Origin: Gammaproteobacteria bacterium
GTDB taxonomy: Bacteria; Pseudomonadota; Gammaproteobacteria; Pseudomonadales; Pseudomonadaceae
Direction: 5' to 3'
DNA length: 64,000 bases
Assembly (NCBI GenBank): GCA_012728415.1
Contig: JAAYFD010000009.1
Location: forward strand, 1 to 64,000
The position numbers were made by a program, and so were the translations under genes. Shown in pieces: positions 53,420 to 63,595 of the stretch. Under the pieces are notes generated by a model, which was not told where the DNA came from, did not search any database, and was given only the letters and a program-made list of their open reading frames with translations. Numbering within the stretch: position 1 is the stretch's first letter; each line of letters starts with the position of its first letter.

Positions 53420-54420
53420 TGTTTATTACCCTTAAACTCGGCAGCCAGCGCCTGTGCCAGCTGGGTTACCGCCATTGCGTACATTTCGCTGCGATTATAG
53501 CGGGTTATTGCCTGAAAATTGGGCAGACCAAACCAATACTCAGCTCCCTGTTCACCGTCAAAGCGAAATGCGGTTACACGGGTCTTGCCCGGTATCTTTT
53601 CTTCTGCCTGCCAGCCCATTGCCTTCAACTCTTGCATGCTGTGTTTTGGATCGAGCCCGCCGGTCAGCCCCTGTTCTGCCTGCTCATCTTTCAAGGTTGC
53701 AGCAACTGCCACTTTCTGTCCGGGCTGCCAGCCATGCTCAATAAAGTAGTTGGCCACACTGCCGATTGCATCTTCGGCATCAGTCCAGATATTGATCCGG
53801 CCATCACCGTTAAAGTCCACAGCATAAGCACGGAAGCTGCCGGGCATGAACTGGGGCAGCCCCATGGCGCCGGCGTAGGAGCCTTTCAGACTCGCTGGAT
53901 CCAGCTGCTCCTCACGGGTTAACAGCAAAAACTGCTTGAGCTGGCCACGGAAAAACGGTGCTCGCGGCGGATAGTCAAACGCTAGGGTCGACAGTGCATC
54001 CAGTACCGCATAGCGCCCGGTATTGCCACCATAAAAAGTTTCCACACCTATAATTGCAACAATAAACTCCGCCGGCACGCCATATTCTTTCTCCGCGCGG
54101 GCCAAGGCTTTTTCATTCTCGGCCCAGAACTCCACCCCCTTGTCGATACGCTGACGGGTCAGAAAAATCGGACGATATTCCCTCCAGGGCTTGACTCGTT
54201 CGGCCGGGCGGGAAATAGCATCCAGAATCGACTGCTGCCGGCGCGCCTGGGCAAAGACCTGTTCCAGATGTTCTTCGGTAAAACCGAATTCGTCGCGCAT
54301 TTCCGCCATCAGTTCCTGCGCCAGTGGATGCTCTGCATAACCGGCCGCCTGGGCGGCAGCCAGCAGACTGGCGGACAGTAACAGCGCGCTCAGCAGTTTT
54401 TTTCCGGTTGCAAACACCAT
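53416..54420 (-). CDS. mltB: Membrane-bound lytic murein transglycosylase B
   Basis: 334 residues from ATG 54420 (MVFATGKKLLSALLLSASLL), a normal signal peptide; the open frame reaches 54714 but overlaps rodA and lacks family sequence there. SLT_2 domain with the catalytic Glu in AIIGVETFYGGNTGRYAVLD and conserved GSYAGAMGLPQFMPGSF. The signal lacks an obvious lipobox Cys, so it may be periplasmic like the Pseudomonas SltB1 form. 14 nt after rodA. Confidence 0.94.
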   Translation of the reverse strand: MVFATGKKLLSALLLSASLLAAAQAAGYAEHPLAQELMAEMRDEFGFTEEHLEQVFAQARRQQSILDAISRPAERVKPWREYRPIFLTRQRIDKGVEFWAENEKALARAEKEYGVPAEFIVAIIGVETFYGGNTGRYAVLDALSTLAFDYPPRAPFFRGQLKQFLLLTREEQLDPASLKGSYAGAMGLPQFMPGSFRAYAVDFNGDGRINIWTDAEDAIGSVANYFIEHGWQPGQKVAVAATLKDEQAEQGLTGGLDPKHSMQELKAMGWQAEEKIPGKTRVTAFRFDGEQGAEYWFGLPNFQAITRYNRSEMYAMAVTQLAQALAAEFKGNKQ

Positions 54421-54434
54421 TGATGAAAAAGCTC

Positions 54435-55580
54435 CTAGGTCTGGGCAATCCACTTGCGGTGGGTGTGGACAGCCATAAGAATGCCAAAACTGCACAGCAG
54501 CGTGACAATGGAAGTGCCGCCATAGCTGACAAATGGCAGCGGCACCCCGACAATGGGCAACAAACCGCTGACCATGCCAATATTGACAAATACGTAGACA
54601 AAAAAAGTCAATGTCAGCGAGCCGGCCAGCAGCTTGCCGAATACCGTCTGGGCGTGCAAGGTTATAAAAAGCGCGCGAAACACCAGTAACAGATAACCCA
54701 ATAGCAGCAGGCAAACCCCAACCAGACCAAACTCCTCGGCCAGCACAGCAATGATGAAGTCAGTGTGACTTTCTGGCAGGAAGTCCAGATGTGACTGGGT
54801 GCCCTGCAGCCAGCCCTTGCCCAAAACACCGCCCGAGCCAATTGCCGCCTTGGACTGGATAATATTCCAGCCACTGCCCAGCGGATCACTTTCAGGATTG
54901 AGAAAGGTCAGTACGCGCTGTTTCTGGTAAGAGCGCATAAAAAAATTCCACATCACAAAACCCGCTGGTATCACCGCTGTCAATGCGGCCAAAATCCAGC
55001 GCCAGCGCAAGCCGCCCAGAAACAGTGCAAACAAGCCGGAGGCAAGCACCAGCATGGCAGTGCCCAGATCAGGCTGTCGGGCAATCAGCAAGAATGGTAC
55101 TGCTACCAGTACCAGACTGATGACCAGATGTTTGAAACTTGGCGGCAGGTTGTAGCGTGCGACATACCAGGCAATGGTCAGCGGCATGAAAATTTTCATC
55201 AGTTCAGCGGGCTGGAAACGCACCACGCCTGGAATGTTGATCCAGCGAGTTGCTCCCATCGCTTGATGCCCCATAACCTCAACCACCAACAACAGGCCAA
55301 CACCGGCCAGATAAGCCGGCGCAGCCCAGCGAGCCATGAAACGAGGATCAAACTGTGCAATCAGCACCATTGCCAGCAAGCCAAAACCAAAAGAGCTGGC
55401 TTGCTTGATCAGCATGGCTTCACTCTTGCTGCCTGCCGAGTACAAAATAAACAGTCCGCCTGCCCCCAGCAGCAGCAACAACAACAATAGCCAGCCATCA
55501 ATGTGAATGCGCTGCAACAAGGATACTCTTGCCTGAAATACGTCTCCCTGCCCCAACGAAGGATCAAAACTGCGACTCAT
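54435..55580 (-). CDS. rodA: Rod-shape SEDS peptidoglycan polymerase RodA
   Basis: 381 residues with about ten transmembrane helices. SEDS signatures: FQPAELMKIFMPLTIAWYV, ARQPDLGTAMLVLASGLFAL (catalytic Asp region), WNIIQSKAAIGSGGVLGKG, and PLPFVSYGGTSIVTLL. It builds glycan strands with its partner PBP2, whose gene precedes it with a 4-nt overlap. Confidence 0.96.
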   Translation of the reverse strand: MSRSFDPSLGQGDVFQARVSLLQRIHIDGWLLLLLLLLGAGGLFILYSAGSKSEAMLIKQASSFGFGLLAMVLIAQFDPRFMARWAAPAYLAGVGLLLVVEVMGHQAMGATRWINIPGVVRFQPAELMKIFMPLTIAWYVARYNLPPSFKHLVISLVLVAVPFLLIARQPDLGTAMLVLASGLFALFLGGLRWRWILAALTAVIPAGFVMWNFFMRSYQKQRVLTFLNPESDPLGSGWNIIQSKAAIGSGGVLGKGWLQGTQSHLDFLPESHTDFIIAVLAEEFGLVGVCLLLLGYLLLVFRALFITLHAQTVFGKLLAGSLTLTFFVYVFVNIGMVSGLLPIVGVPLPFVSYGGTSIVTLLCSFGILMAVHTHRKWIAQT

Positions 55581-57508
55581 TGGTGCTGCTCCCGCGATTC
55601 AGGCAATTCAGCCAGTGCGGCCTCTTGCCGGTCTGCTTGCATATCGTCCGTCTCCAGCTCTGGCGGACCCTCCAGCTCCGGCGGCAACAACCAGGCATCA
55701 AGTACCGCACGTGCCACTGGCGCTGCCACACCAGAACCTGACTCGCCATTCTCCACCATCACAGCTACAGCAATTTCAGGCGCTTCAGCAGGTGCGTAAG
55801 CAATGAACAGGGCATGATCACGATGACGCTCTTGCACTTTGTCGCGGTTATAGCGTTCACCCTGCTTGATGGCTACTACCTGGGCCGTACCGCTTTTGCC
55901 TGCTATCCGGTAAGGCGCGTCCTGACCTATTTTGCGAGCGGTACCACGCGCTCCATGCACGACCGCCTCCATCGCCTTGCGGGCATATTCCCAGTACTCG
56001 GGGTTGCTCAGCTGAATATCCGGCAATGGCTCTGGATCTGTTACTGGCTCGCCGCCCACACTACGGGCCAAGTGCGGGCGTATCCATTTGCCACGGGAAG
56101 CCACCAGGGCCGTAGCCTGAGCCAGCTGCAACGGCGTACTCTGCATGTAGCCCTGGCCGATGCCCAGAATCAGGGTTTCTCCCGGATACCAGGCCTGACG
56201 GTAGCGCTGACGCTTCCACTCGCGCGACGGCATCAACCCTGCACTTTCCTCAAACATGTCAAGCGCCACCCTGCGGCCAAAGCCAAACAGGGTCATGTAT
56301 TCATGCAAGCGGTCAACGCCCAGCTTGTGGGCCAAATCGTAAAAGTAGGTATCGTTGGAGCGCGCTACAGCCAGCTCCAGCCCCACCCAGCCGTCCCCAC
56401 CACGATTCCAGTTACGATACTTGTGACTATTGTTCGGCAGCTGATAAAAGCCTGGATCAAAGACCGTCGACTCTGGCGTAATCACGCCGGCATCAAGCCC
56501 GGCCAGCACCACCATTGGCTTGATGGTGGAGCCTGGCGGATAGAGCCCGCGCAACACCCGGTTATACAGCGGCTGATCAATCGAATCGCGCAGCTCGGCA
56601 TAGGCCTTAAAGCCAATCCCGGTCACGAAAGGGTTGGGATCGTAGCTGGGCTCACTGACCATCGCCAGCACTTCTCCTGTCTTGGGATCCAGGGCCACAA
56701 CAGCTCCGCGACGGCCATCCAGGGCTTTTTTTGCTGCCTGTTGCAAACGAATGTCCAGCGACAGGTAAACATCCTGGCCGCTTTGTGGCTCTACCCTGTT
56801 CAACACCCGCAAGACACGACCCCGGGCGTTGGTTTCTACCTCTTCGTAACCCACTTTGCCATGCAGTTGTTTTTCATAAAAGCGCTCGACCCCCAGCCGG
56901 CCGGTGTGGTGGGTACCGCTGTATTCAACCGGGTCCAGCCGTTTCAGGTCATCCTCATTGATGCGCCCGACATAACCAACCGTATGGGCAAATTGCTCGC
57001 CAAACGGATAGTAGCGCACCATCTGTGCCTCTACTTCAACGCCCGGCAAACGATACTGGTTAACGGCAACACGGGCAATCTGTGCCTCGCTCAGCTCGAA
57101 CAGTACCGGTACCGGCTCAAACGGACGCCGCCCCTGCTCGATCCGCTTGATGTAGGTGTCTTTTTCTTCACTGTCCAGCTCCAGCACTTCCATCAGGGTA
57201 TCCAGCACCTGACGCCAGTCTCCTGCCCGCTCACGGGTCAGTGTCAGACTGAAACTCGGCCGGTTTTCAGCCAAAACAACACCATTGCGATCGTAAACAA
57301 GCCCACGGGTTGGCGGCAAAGACTGCACATGAATGCGGTTGTTTTCTGCCAACGTAGAGTGATGCTCATACTGCACAACCTGTAAAAAGTACATGCGCGC
57401 AACCAATACCGCTGTGAGCAACAGAATAAATACTGTCGCGGCAAGCAGTCGTTGACGAATCAGGCGTTTGTCGCGCTGATGGTCTTTTAGGCGGATGGCT
57501 GGCGGCAT
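55577..57508 (-). CDS. mrdA: Penicillin-binding protein 2 (rod-shape transpeptidase)
   Basis: 643 residues. An N-terminal transmembrane helix (AATVFILLLTAVLVARMYFL), then the pedestal domain, then the transpeptidase with PPGSTIKPMVVLAGL (SxxK), ARSNDTYFYDLA (SxN) and AGKSGTAQVVAI (KSG). It cross-links peptidoglycan with RodA during elongation. The C-terminal tail is acidic (ELEGPPELETDDMQ). Confidence 0.96.
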   Translation of the reverse strand: MPPAIRLKDHQRDKRLIRQRLLAATVFILLLTAVLVARMYFLQVVQYEHHSTLAENNRIHVQSLPPTRGLVYDRNGVVLAENRPSFSLTLTRERAGDWRQVLDTLMEVLELDSEEKDTYIKRIEQGRRPFEPVPVLFELSEAQIARVAVNQYRLPGVEVEAQMVRYYPFGEQFAHTVGYVGRINEDDLKRLDPVEYSGTHHTGRLGVERFYEKQLHGKVGYEEVETNARGRVLRVLNRVEPQSGQDVYLSLDIRLQQAAKKALDGRRGAVVALDPKTGEVLAMVSEPSYDPNPFVTGIGFKAYAELRDSIDQPLYNRVLRGLYPPGSTIKPMVVLAGLDAGVITPESTVFDPGFYQLPNNSHKYRNWNRGGDGWVGLELAVARSNDTYFYDLAHKLGVDRLHEYMTLFGFGRRVALDMFEESAGLMPSREWKRQRYRQAWYPGETLILGIGQGYMQSTPLQLAQATALVASRGKWIRPHLARSVGGEPVTDPEPLPDIQLSNPEYWEYARKAMEAVVHGARGTARKIGQDAPYRIAGKSGTAQVVAIKQGERYNRDKVQERHRDHALFIAYAPAEAPEIAVAVMVENGESGSGVAAPVARAVLDAWLLPPELEGPPELETDDMQADRQEAALAELPESREQHQ

Positions 57509-57524
57509 GATTCAGGCTAAGGCT

Positions 57525-57992
57525 TTATTTGTGATACGGATGGCCACTAAGGATGGTACAGGCCCGGTACAGCTGCTCGCCCACCACAATGCGCACCAGC
57601 GGGTGCGGCAGGGTCAGCGGCGACAGCGACCACTGTTGCTCGCTGCGCGCCTGTACCTGTGGAGCCAGCCCTTCCGGGCCGCCGATCATCAGGTTGACGG
57701 TGCGTGCATCCAGTTTCCAGCGCTCCAGCTCGCCGGCCAGCTGTTCCGAGCTCCAGGCCTTGCCATTGACCTCCAGGGTGACAATACGTTCCCCGGGCTG
57801 GGTTTTTGCCAGCATGGCATCCCCTTCCTGCTGGATCAGGCGCTTGACGTCAGAATTCTTCTTGCGCGCTACCAGCGGGATCTCCACCAACTCCAGCTGA
57901 ATCTCGGAGGGCAGGCGCTTGACGTACTCGCGCCAGCCCTCCTCAACCCAGCCCGGCATCTTGCTGCCAACGGCAATCAGGCGAATGCGCAC
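57525..57992 (-). CDS. rlmH: 23S rRNA pseudouridine-1915 N3-methyltransferase RlmH
   Basis: 155 residues from a GTG ([17 protein letters not shown]). SPOUT methyltransferase: [38 protein letters not shown] (knot region), [20 protein letters not shown]. Acts on 70S ribosomes. It directly abuts rsfS with no gap, as in many gammaproteobacteria. Confidence 0.96.
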   Translation of the reverse strand: MRIRLIAVGSKMPGWVEEGWREYVKRLPSEIQLELVEIPLVARKKNSDVKRLIQQEGDAMLAKTQPGERIVTLEVNGKAWSSEQLAGELERWKLDARTVNLMIGGPEGLAPQVQARSEQQWSLSPLTLPHPLVRIVVGEQLYRACTILSGHPYHK

Positions 57993-58343
57993 CTAGACGG
58001 CACCCTGTCCGCGGCTTTGTTCCGCGCCCTGCCACAGACGCTCCAGATCATAGAAACTGCGGGTTTCCTCCTGCATCACGTGCACCACCACCTCGTCCAG
58101 GTCGATCAGTGCCCACTCGCCCACGGCCAGTCCTTCATTGCCCAGCGGCATGACACCGCTTTCCTTGGCTTTTTCGATCACGGCATGGGCCAGTGCCTTG
58201 ACATGGCGGCCGGAGGTGCCGCTGGCAATCAGCATGTAGTCGGTAACGCTGGTCTTGTCGCGCACATCGATTTGCAGGATGTCTTTGGCCTTGCCCTCTT
58301 CCAGTTCGGCGATCAGGGTTGCCACCAGTTGCTCACTTTGCAT
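57993..58343 (-). CDS. rsfS: Ribosome silencing factor RsfS
   Basis: 116 residues from ATG 58343 ([14 protein letters not shown]); an in-frame TTG at 58361 is open but less likely. [35 protein letters not shown] and [17 protein letters not shown] are diagnostic of the RsfS/YbeB/Iojap family. It binds ribosomal protein L14 and blocks subunit joining under starvation. Confidence 0.96.
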   Translation of the reverse strand: MQSEQLVATLIAELEEGKAKDILQIDVRDKTSVTDYMLIASGTSGRHVKALAHAVIEKAKESGVMPLGNEGLAVGEWALIDLDEVVVHVMQEETRSFYDLERLWQGAEQSRGQGAV

Positions 58344-58357
58344 AAAACTCACTTGAT

Positions 58358-59008
58358 TCAAATGGAATGAATGACCGTATACAGGCCATGGTGTTGAATG
58401 TAGTCCCGGACCCGGTCCGGAACCAGAAAACTGATATCTTGCCCGTCCGCCCTGGCCTGCCGGATACCCGTGGCCGAAACCGGCAGCGGCGTCTGCTCAA
58501 GCAGGGCAATCTGGCCACTGCCGCCTTGCATGTCTGCCGCGCCAGGCACCCGGGCTTGTTGCAATAATTGCCGCAGCCCGGCTGGCAGTTCGACCGGCAT
58601 CTGCGGGCGCTGTAGCACCAGCAAATGACAGTGCTGCAGGATTTCCTGCCAGCGGTGCCACTTTGGCAGGCCGGCAAACGCATCCTGTCCAAGGATGAAG
58701 TACAGTTGCGTATCCGCCGGCAATTCCTGCCGCAGGGACAACAGGGTGTCAATGGTCCAGGATGGCCCTTGCCGTCGCAACTCGCGGTCATCCACCGACA
58801 AGCCCGGCACGCCTTCGACCGCCAGGCGCACCATGTCCAGCCGCTGCTGTGCGCCTACCTGTGGCGTGGCCCGGTGTGGCGGAACCGCTCCCGGTATCAG
58901 GCGCACCTCGTCCAGTCCGCAGCTTTCCAGCACCTCGATGGCGCTGCGCAGGTGGCCGATGTGCACCGGATCGAAGGTGCCGCCGAGGATGCCGATTTTT
59001 TTAGCCAC
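58358..59008 (-). CDS. nadD: Nicotinate-nucleotide adenylyltransferase NadD
   Basis: 216 residues from GTG 59008 ([20 protein letters not shown]); an in-frame TTG at 59026 would add six residues. [11 protein letters not shown] is the nucleotidyltransferase HxGH motif and a SxTxIR-like [12 protein letters not shown] lies near the C-terminus. Makes nicotinate adenine dinucleotide in NAD synthesis. Overlaps the proA stop by 8 nt. Confidence 0.95.
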   Translation of the reverse strand: MAKKIGILGGTFDPVHIGHLRSAIEVLESCGLDEVRLIPGAVPPHRATPQVGAQQRLDMVRLAVEGVPGLSVDDRELRRQGPSWTIDTLLSLRQELPADTQLYFILGQDAFAGLPKWHRWQEILQHCHLLVLQRPQMPVELPAGLRQLLQQARVPGAADMQGGSGQIALLEQTPLPVSATGIRQARADGQDISFLVPDRVRDYIQHHGLYTVIHSI

Positions 59009-60266
59009 GAATGTGTCCGTCGCCAAACACCACGTATTTTTCGCTGGTCAGCCCCAGCAGTCCGACCGGGCCACGGGCATGCAGCTTGTCGGTGGAAATG
59101 CCGATTTCCGCGCCCAGACCGTACTCGAAACCATCGGCAAAACGGGTCGAGGCGTTGACCATCACCGAACTGGAATCCACTTCGGTCAGGAAGCGGCGTG
59201 CAGTGGTGAAGTTTTCGGTAATGATGCTGTCGGTATGCTGCGAGCCGTGCCGGTTGATATGGGCAATGGCCTCGTCGACCGAATCAAGAATACGCACGGC
59301 CAGAATTGGCGCGTTGTATTCTTCAGCCCAGTCCTGTTCGCTGGCGGCGACCATTTGCCCGGCAAACTGCTCCAGGCAGCGTGGACAGCCGCGCAGCTCG
59401 ACCCCCTTGTCCTGCAGGATTTTCACCAACGGGCGCAATACGCTGTCAACCTGCGAGCTGTGTACCAGCAGGGTTTCCATGGCATTGCAGGGCGCATAGC
59501 GCTGGGTCTTGGCGTTGTCGGCGACACGGATGGCCTTGCCGGCATCGGCGTCCACATCCACGTAGACATGGCAAACACCGTCCAGATGTTTGATCACCGG
59601 CACCTTGGCCTCGCGGGAAATACGCTCGATCAGGCCCTTGCCGCCACGCGGCACTATCACGTCAACATAGTCGGGCATGGTAATCAGTGCGCCGACAGCA
59701 GCGCGGTCGGTGGTTTCCACCACCTGTACGGCGCTGGCTGGCAAGCCAGCAGCCACCAGGCCACGGTCCAGGCATTCGGCAATCGCACGGTTGGAGTGGA
59801 TGGCTTCGGAGCCGCCTCGCAAAATGGTGGCATTGCCGGACTTAAGGCACAGGCTGGCCGCTTCGATGGTGACGTTGGGGCGCGACTCATAGATGATGCC
59901 GATCACACCCAGCGGCACACGCATCTTGCCTAGCTGGATGCCGGACGGCACATAGCGCATGTCCTGGATTTCGCCGATGGGGTCTGGCAACGAAGCCACC
60001 TGGCGCAGGCCTTCGATCATTTCGTCGATGCGTGCCGGGGTCAGCTCCAGCCGATCCAGCATGGCGTCATCCAGGCCATTGGCCCGGCCCGCCGCCATGT
60101 CTTTGCCATTGGCTTCCAGCAGGCTATCGCGGGCGCTATCCAGCTCGTTGGCCGCGGCCAGCAAAGCGCTGTTTTTTTGCGCGGTGGGCGCACTGGCCAA
60201 TACACGGGATGCATCACGGGCGGCCTGTCCCAGGCGCTGCATGTAGGCTAAAACGTCATCGGTCAT
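59001..60266 (-). CDS. proA: Gamma-glutamyl phosphate reductase ProA
   Basis: 421 residues from ATG 60266 ([20 protein letters not shown]), with TGAGGA upstream; the open frame reaches 60287. Aldehyde dehydrogenase fold: [39 protein letters not shown], and catalytic Cys in [16 protein letters not shown]. Second step of proline synthesis. Order proA-nadD-rsfS-rlmH-mrdA-rodA is the standard Pseudomonas arrangement. Confidence 0.96.
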   Translation of the reverse strand: MTDDVLAYMQRLGQAARDASRVLASAPTAQKNSALLAAANELDSARDSLLEANGKDMAAGRANGLDDAMLDRLELTPARIDEMIEGLRQVASLPDPIGEIQDMRYVPSGIQLGKMRVPLGVIGIIYESRPNVTIEAASLCLKSGNATILRGGSEAIHSNRAIAECLDRGLVAAGLPASAVQVVETTDRAAVGALITMPDYVDVIVPRGGKGLIERISREAKVPVIKHLDGVCHVYVDVDADAGKAIRVADNAKTQRYAPCNAMETLLVHSSQVDSVLRPLVKILQDKGVELRGCPRCLEQFAGQMVAASEQDWAEEYNAPILAVRILDSVDEAIAHINRHGSQHTDSIITENFTTARRFLTEVDSSSVMVNASTRFADGFEYGLGAEIGISTDKLHARGPVGLLGLTSEKYVVFGDGHIRG

Positions 60267-60370
60267 GGAAATCCTCACCCTGCACATGAATAAACGGGGG
60301 ATTATACCTTTCTAGGCGGGGAAGCGCATTGGGGCTTTTGTAGTTTGTGGTTGGCTGGCGGGATTGGAGG

Positions 60371-60547
60371 GGGTTTTGCACTGTGGCGGCTGGGCCGGGT
60401 GGAACCGGTAGCAGGCTGACGCTGGTTCGGTCCAGCAAGCTGACCCAAACCGCTAAGGCCAGCCACCGGTCCCGCCCGGCCCAAATCTGCCTTGTGCGGG
60501 TGGGTGGGATTGTGTCCCGCCTGCGGCGGGATGCTGTCGCGATGTTT
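60371..60547 (+). repeat. Intergenic repeat element, copy B
   Basis: Begins GGGTTTTGCACTGTGGCGGC and shares successive blocks with the element at 49121-49296, in inverse orientation: GCTGGTTCGGTCC, CCCAAACCGCTAAGGCC, TGCCTTGTGCGGGTGG, a CCCGCC-TGC-GGCGGG hairpin, and GCTGTCGCG. It fills about half of the 368-nt gap between proA and the TSUP gene; no gene lies in the rest. Confidence 0.65.
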
Positions 60548-60634
60548 GCTGCTGATTTTCTGTGCTGGGCGAGAGACTTTTGTTGCGATCTGTATATGTC
60601 CTGTTCACAACATCGCTCACCACCAAAGTGGTTC

Positions 60635-61390
60635 CTACAGGAGGTCGTAGAGATTTTTCAGGATCAGGATACTGGTAACCATGATAAACAGAATGCGCAC
60701 AAAGGCGGTGCCACGGCTGAGGGCCATGCGTGAACCTGCATAGGCTCCTGCCATCATGGCCAGCGCCATGATCAGGCCATAAATATAATGAATGCTGCCC
60801 AGCCACATGAAAGTAAGCATGGCAGCAGTATTGCTGGTCAGGTTGAGCAGTTTGGAGCTACCGGCGGCACGCACAAAGTCCATGCCCAAAAACAACAGCG
60901 CCATAATCATGAAAGAGCCGGTGCCCGGGCCAAAAAAGCCATCATAAAACCCCAGCCCGGTGACCAGACCGGCGGCGGCCAATTTGCGTTTTTGGGTATT
61001 TGCCACCGTCTTGTGCACCCTGCCCAGGTCTTTCTTCCACAGGCTATAAACCAGCACTACAACCAGCAACCCGACCACCAACGGCTGCAAGATCTGCGGA
61101 GAAATAAGATGTACGGCAAACGCACCACATACCGAAGCCGCAAACACCCAGGGCAACACGGGCAAAAGCAGACGCCAGTCCACCTTGCCAGCGCGCAAGA
61201 ACGTCAGCAGGCTGGTCAGGTTTCCGGTAGCAGCGGCCAATTTATTGGTACCAATAGCAGTGGCCGGCGGCAAGCCGACAGCCAGAAGCGCCGGTACGGT
61301 AATCAGGCCACCACCACCGACAATGGCATTGATAAAGGCACCAAGAAAACCAAAGCCAACCAGCATGGCCAGTGTGTACAGGTCAGGCAA
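60635..61390 (-). CDS. TSUP family transporter (TauE/SafE/YfcA type)
   Basis: 251 residues with about eight transmembrane helices. The two internal repeats start GFGFLGAFINAIVGGGGLIT and VTGLGFYDGFFGPGTGSFMI, the signature of the TauE/SafE (UPF0721) family. Known members export sulfite, sulfoacetate or other sulfur and carbon anions; the substrate here is unknown. Single gene between proA and the DUF2789 gene. Confidence 0.9.
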   Translation of the reverse strand: MPDLYTLAMLVGFGFLGAFINAIVGGGGLITVPALLAVGLPPATAIGTNKLAAATGNLTSLLTFLRAGKVDWRLLLPVLPWVFAASVCGAFAVHLISPQILQPLVVGLLVVVLVYSLWKKDLGRVHKTVANTQKRKLAAAGLVTGLGFYDGFFGPGTGSFMIMALLFLGMDFVRAAGSSKLLNLTSNTAAMLTFMWLGSIHYIYGLIMALAMMAGAYAGSRMALSRGTAFVRILFIMVTSILILKNLYDLL

Positions 61391-61464
61391 GGCACCACTC
61401 CTTGCTTATCAACAGTGACTGACAAGTCATACTGGCATGCAGCGCCACAGGCCACAGACAAAAA

Positions 61465-61486
61465 GACCCTGCACTGCGGCAGGGTC
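61465..61486 (-). terminator. Intrinsic terminator of the DUF2789 gene
   Basis: Stem GACCCTGC/GCAGGGTC with a 6-nt loop, followed on the minus strand by TTTTT (61460-61464 as A). Placed 57 nt after the DUF2789 stop. Confidence 0.75.
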
Positions 61487-61543
61487 CGATTTTCCGAACA
61501 GGGTTGCCGGCCAAGCTGGCAACCTGTACAAACGATGGCTGTT

Positions 61544-61798
61544 TTATTTCTTGCCTTCCTGACAAACACAAGCACGCAGTGCTTCACTAAGCTGATCCAC
61601 AACCAGCGACCAGTTGGCATCAGAGCACAGCAGTTCACGCAATAGCTCGGCCTGGGACGGTGTCCAAAATGGTGCTTCGAGAATATGTACATGTTCCGGC
61701 AGCTCGTTTTCCAGCAAGAAGCGTTCAATGCCTTCCGGGCTTGAGTCAAGCCCTAGCTGCAAAAACAGGTTGGTCATACGAGGAGTTGCAGTAATCAT
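61544..61798 (-). CDS. DUF2789 family protein
   Basis: 84 residues from ATG 61798 (MITATPRMTNLFLQLGLDSS), with AGAGGGTGA upstream. LFLQLGLDSSPEGIERFL, then LEAPFWTPSQAELLRELL and DANWSLVVDQLSEALRA are typical of DUF2789, a small helical family of unknown function common in Pseudomonas and Acinetobacter. It is monocistronic with its own terminator. Confidence 0.85.
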   Translation of the reverse strand: MITATPRMTNLFLQLGLDSSPEGIERFLLENELPEHVHILEAPFWTPSQAELLRELLCSDANWSLVVDQLSEALRACVCQEGKK

Positions 61799-61915
61799 GG
61801 CGTCACCCTCTTTCTTGTTCAGGTTAGTTTCATCGTGCAAGCCCATTGCAGGCATTCGTTCATGTCAAACCTCGCCACCAATCATACGCCAGCTGACCCG
61901 CCATAGGCCAATTAT

Positions 61916-63433
61916 TCAGGCTTCATCCAGCTGCAAGCGGCCGGTTTCGAAGTCCGGATGACGCGGCTCCAGCACCGGCATGTCCTTGCTGATGCGAGCC
62001 GACAGCCGGGCAAAACGCTCGACCTTGCCGTGCAGCCCCTGCTGACCAGCCAGTGAAGTTACCACCGAATTGTAATGATTACTGGCTGTACCCAGCGTAT
62101 TGCCTAACCGGGCCAGCCGTTCGGCAACCAGGCACACCTGATTATAAATATCCCCGGCCCGGTCGCTGATCTCCCGGGCTTCCTGCTGGCTGCGCTCAAG
62201 CATCCACAGGCTGGACACTGTACGCAATACCGGGACCAGTGTGGTGTGGGACACCAGCATCACATTCTTGCGCAGGGCATATTCATACAAATCACGGTCC
62301 TCGCGCAAAGCCTCAATGAAGGCTGGCTCCACCGGCATGAACATCAGCACAAAGCCCGGCGTATGCACACCTGGCAAACTGCTGTAATCCTTTTCGGCCA
62401 GCTCGTCGACATGTCGCCTCACCGCTTGCAGGTGTGCGCCCAAGGCTCGCTTTTTTTCTTCTTGTGCCTGTGCAGTGACCAGTTGCTCATAGGCATTCAG
62501 TGTCACCTTGCTATCGATCACCAAGTGCTTGCCATCAGGCAGGTTAATCAGAAAGTCGGTCTGTTTCAGGCGCCCCTGTTCGTCACGAAAGCTGGTTTGC
62601 ACTTGATAATGCTGCCCCTCTACCAACCCACCCAGCTCGAGCGTACGCTTGAGCTGGGCTTCCCCCCAGGCCCCACGCTGCTGTGCATCCCCCTTCAAAG
62701 CGGCCACCAGGCTGTGCGCATCGGCGCTCATTTGCATGCCTGTTTCCAGTACCTTGCGAATTTCGGCACTCAGGCTGGCATTGCCCTGCAATGCAGCATC
62801 ATGGACTTCATTAACCCGTTTTTGAAAGCTTTCAATCTGTTCGCGAAACGGCTTAAGCAATGCGTCCATACTGCTCTGGCTGGAGCGGGCAAAACTCTGA
62901 CCTTTTTCTTCAAAGATCCGGTTGGCCAGATTTTCGAACTCTCGCGCCAATACCTGCCGATTGTCATCCAGTTGCTGCAGCTGTTCGCGATAGTGTGCTT
63001 CTCTTTCCTGCAGGCTGGTTTGCAATGCGGCATGCTTACTGGCTAGCGTCCGGCGCTCATCCTGCAATGACTGATTTGCCTGTTGCAGCTCCCGCAGCTG
63101 ACCGCCAAGCGCCTGCCAGCTGGCCCGCAAGGCCTCACGCTGCTTTTCCGCCTGGTGAAACTGTTGTAAATAGTCCCTGCCCTGCGCCTGCTGGCGATGT
63201 AATTCTTCACGGGCTTCATCCAGCTCCCACTCCAGACGTTCAACATCTGCCCGGGCCTTGTCTAGCTGATGCCCGTGGTCGTTTTCACGCAACCTGCTGT
63301 CCTGCAGCTGCTGCCACAGCACCCGTCGAGAGCTGGCCTGCTGCAGCACCGTCAACAATGCCGCCAGCAAAAAAATGCCAGCTCCGGCCAATAACAGCAC
63401 CCAGGTTTCAAGTGTCCACTGTATAGTTAGCAC
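61916..63433 (-). CDS. rmuC: DNA recombination protein RmuC
   Basis: 505 residues. An N-terminal transmembrane helix (WVLLLAGAGIFLLAALLTVL), a long coiled coil (about residues 35-185), then the RmuC nuclease-like domain: RGAWGEAQLKRTLELGGL, TDFLINLPDGKHLVIDSKV (PD-D/ExK-like core) and FVLMFMPVEPAFIEAL. It limits DNA inversions and acts on phage and recombination intermediates in related bacteria. Confidence 0.95.
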   Translation of the reverse strand: MLTIQWTLETWVLLLAGAGIFLLAALLTVLQQASSRRVLWQQLQDSRLRENDHGHQLDKARADVERLEWELDEAREELHRQQAQGRDYLQQFHQAEKQREALRASWQALGGQLRELQQANQSLQDERRTLASKHAALQTSLQEREAHYREQLQQLDDNRQVLAREFENLANRIFEEKGQSFARSSQSSMDALLKPFREQIESFQKRVNEVHDAALQGNASLSAEIRKVLETGMQMSADAHSLVAALKGDAQQRGAWGEAQLKRTLELGGLVEGQHYQVQTSFRDEQGRLKQTDFLINLPDGKHLVIDSKVTLNAYEQLVTAQAQEEKKRALGAHLQAVRRHVDELAEKDYSSLPGVHTPGFVLMFMPVEPAFIEALREDRDLYEYALRKNVMLVSHTTLVPVLRTVSSLWMLERSQQEAREISDRAGDIYNQVCLVAERLARLGNTLGTASNHYNSVVTSLAGQQGLHGKVERFARLSARISKDMPVLEPRHPDFETGRLQLDEA

Positions 63434-63545
63434 AAGCAGTTCCCATATCTTTATGCTTAAGAAGCATCATGCACAGCACTGATTCAACCGTCAGTCTAGC
63501 GCAGTTGCCAGATTATGCAGAGATTGCAGCCAGACAGCACAAAAG

Positions 63546-63560
63546 TGATAATCAATATCA
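63546..63560. promoter_or_regulatory. Fur box upstream of the periplasmic binding protein gene
   Basis: TGATAATCAATATCA matches the 7-1-7 Fur consensus (TGATAAT-N-ATTATCA) at all positions but one. It lies 36 nt upstream of the -35 element and 110 nt upstream of the ATG. Iron-repressed expression of the gene starting at 63656 is likely. Confidence 0.65.
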
Positions 63561-63595
63561 TTTGAGAAAACTTGATCAACATCATGCCTGTATCC

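Noticed and set aside
55814-57385. 523-codon plus-strand ORF opposite mrdA
   Set aside because: Antisense shadow of penicillin-binding protein 2.
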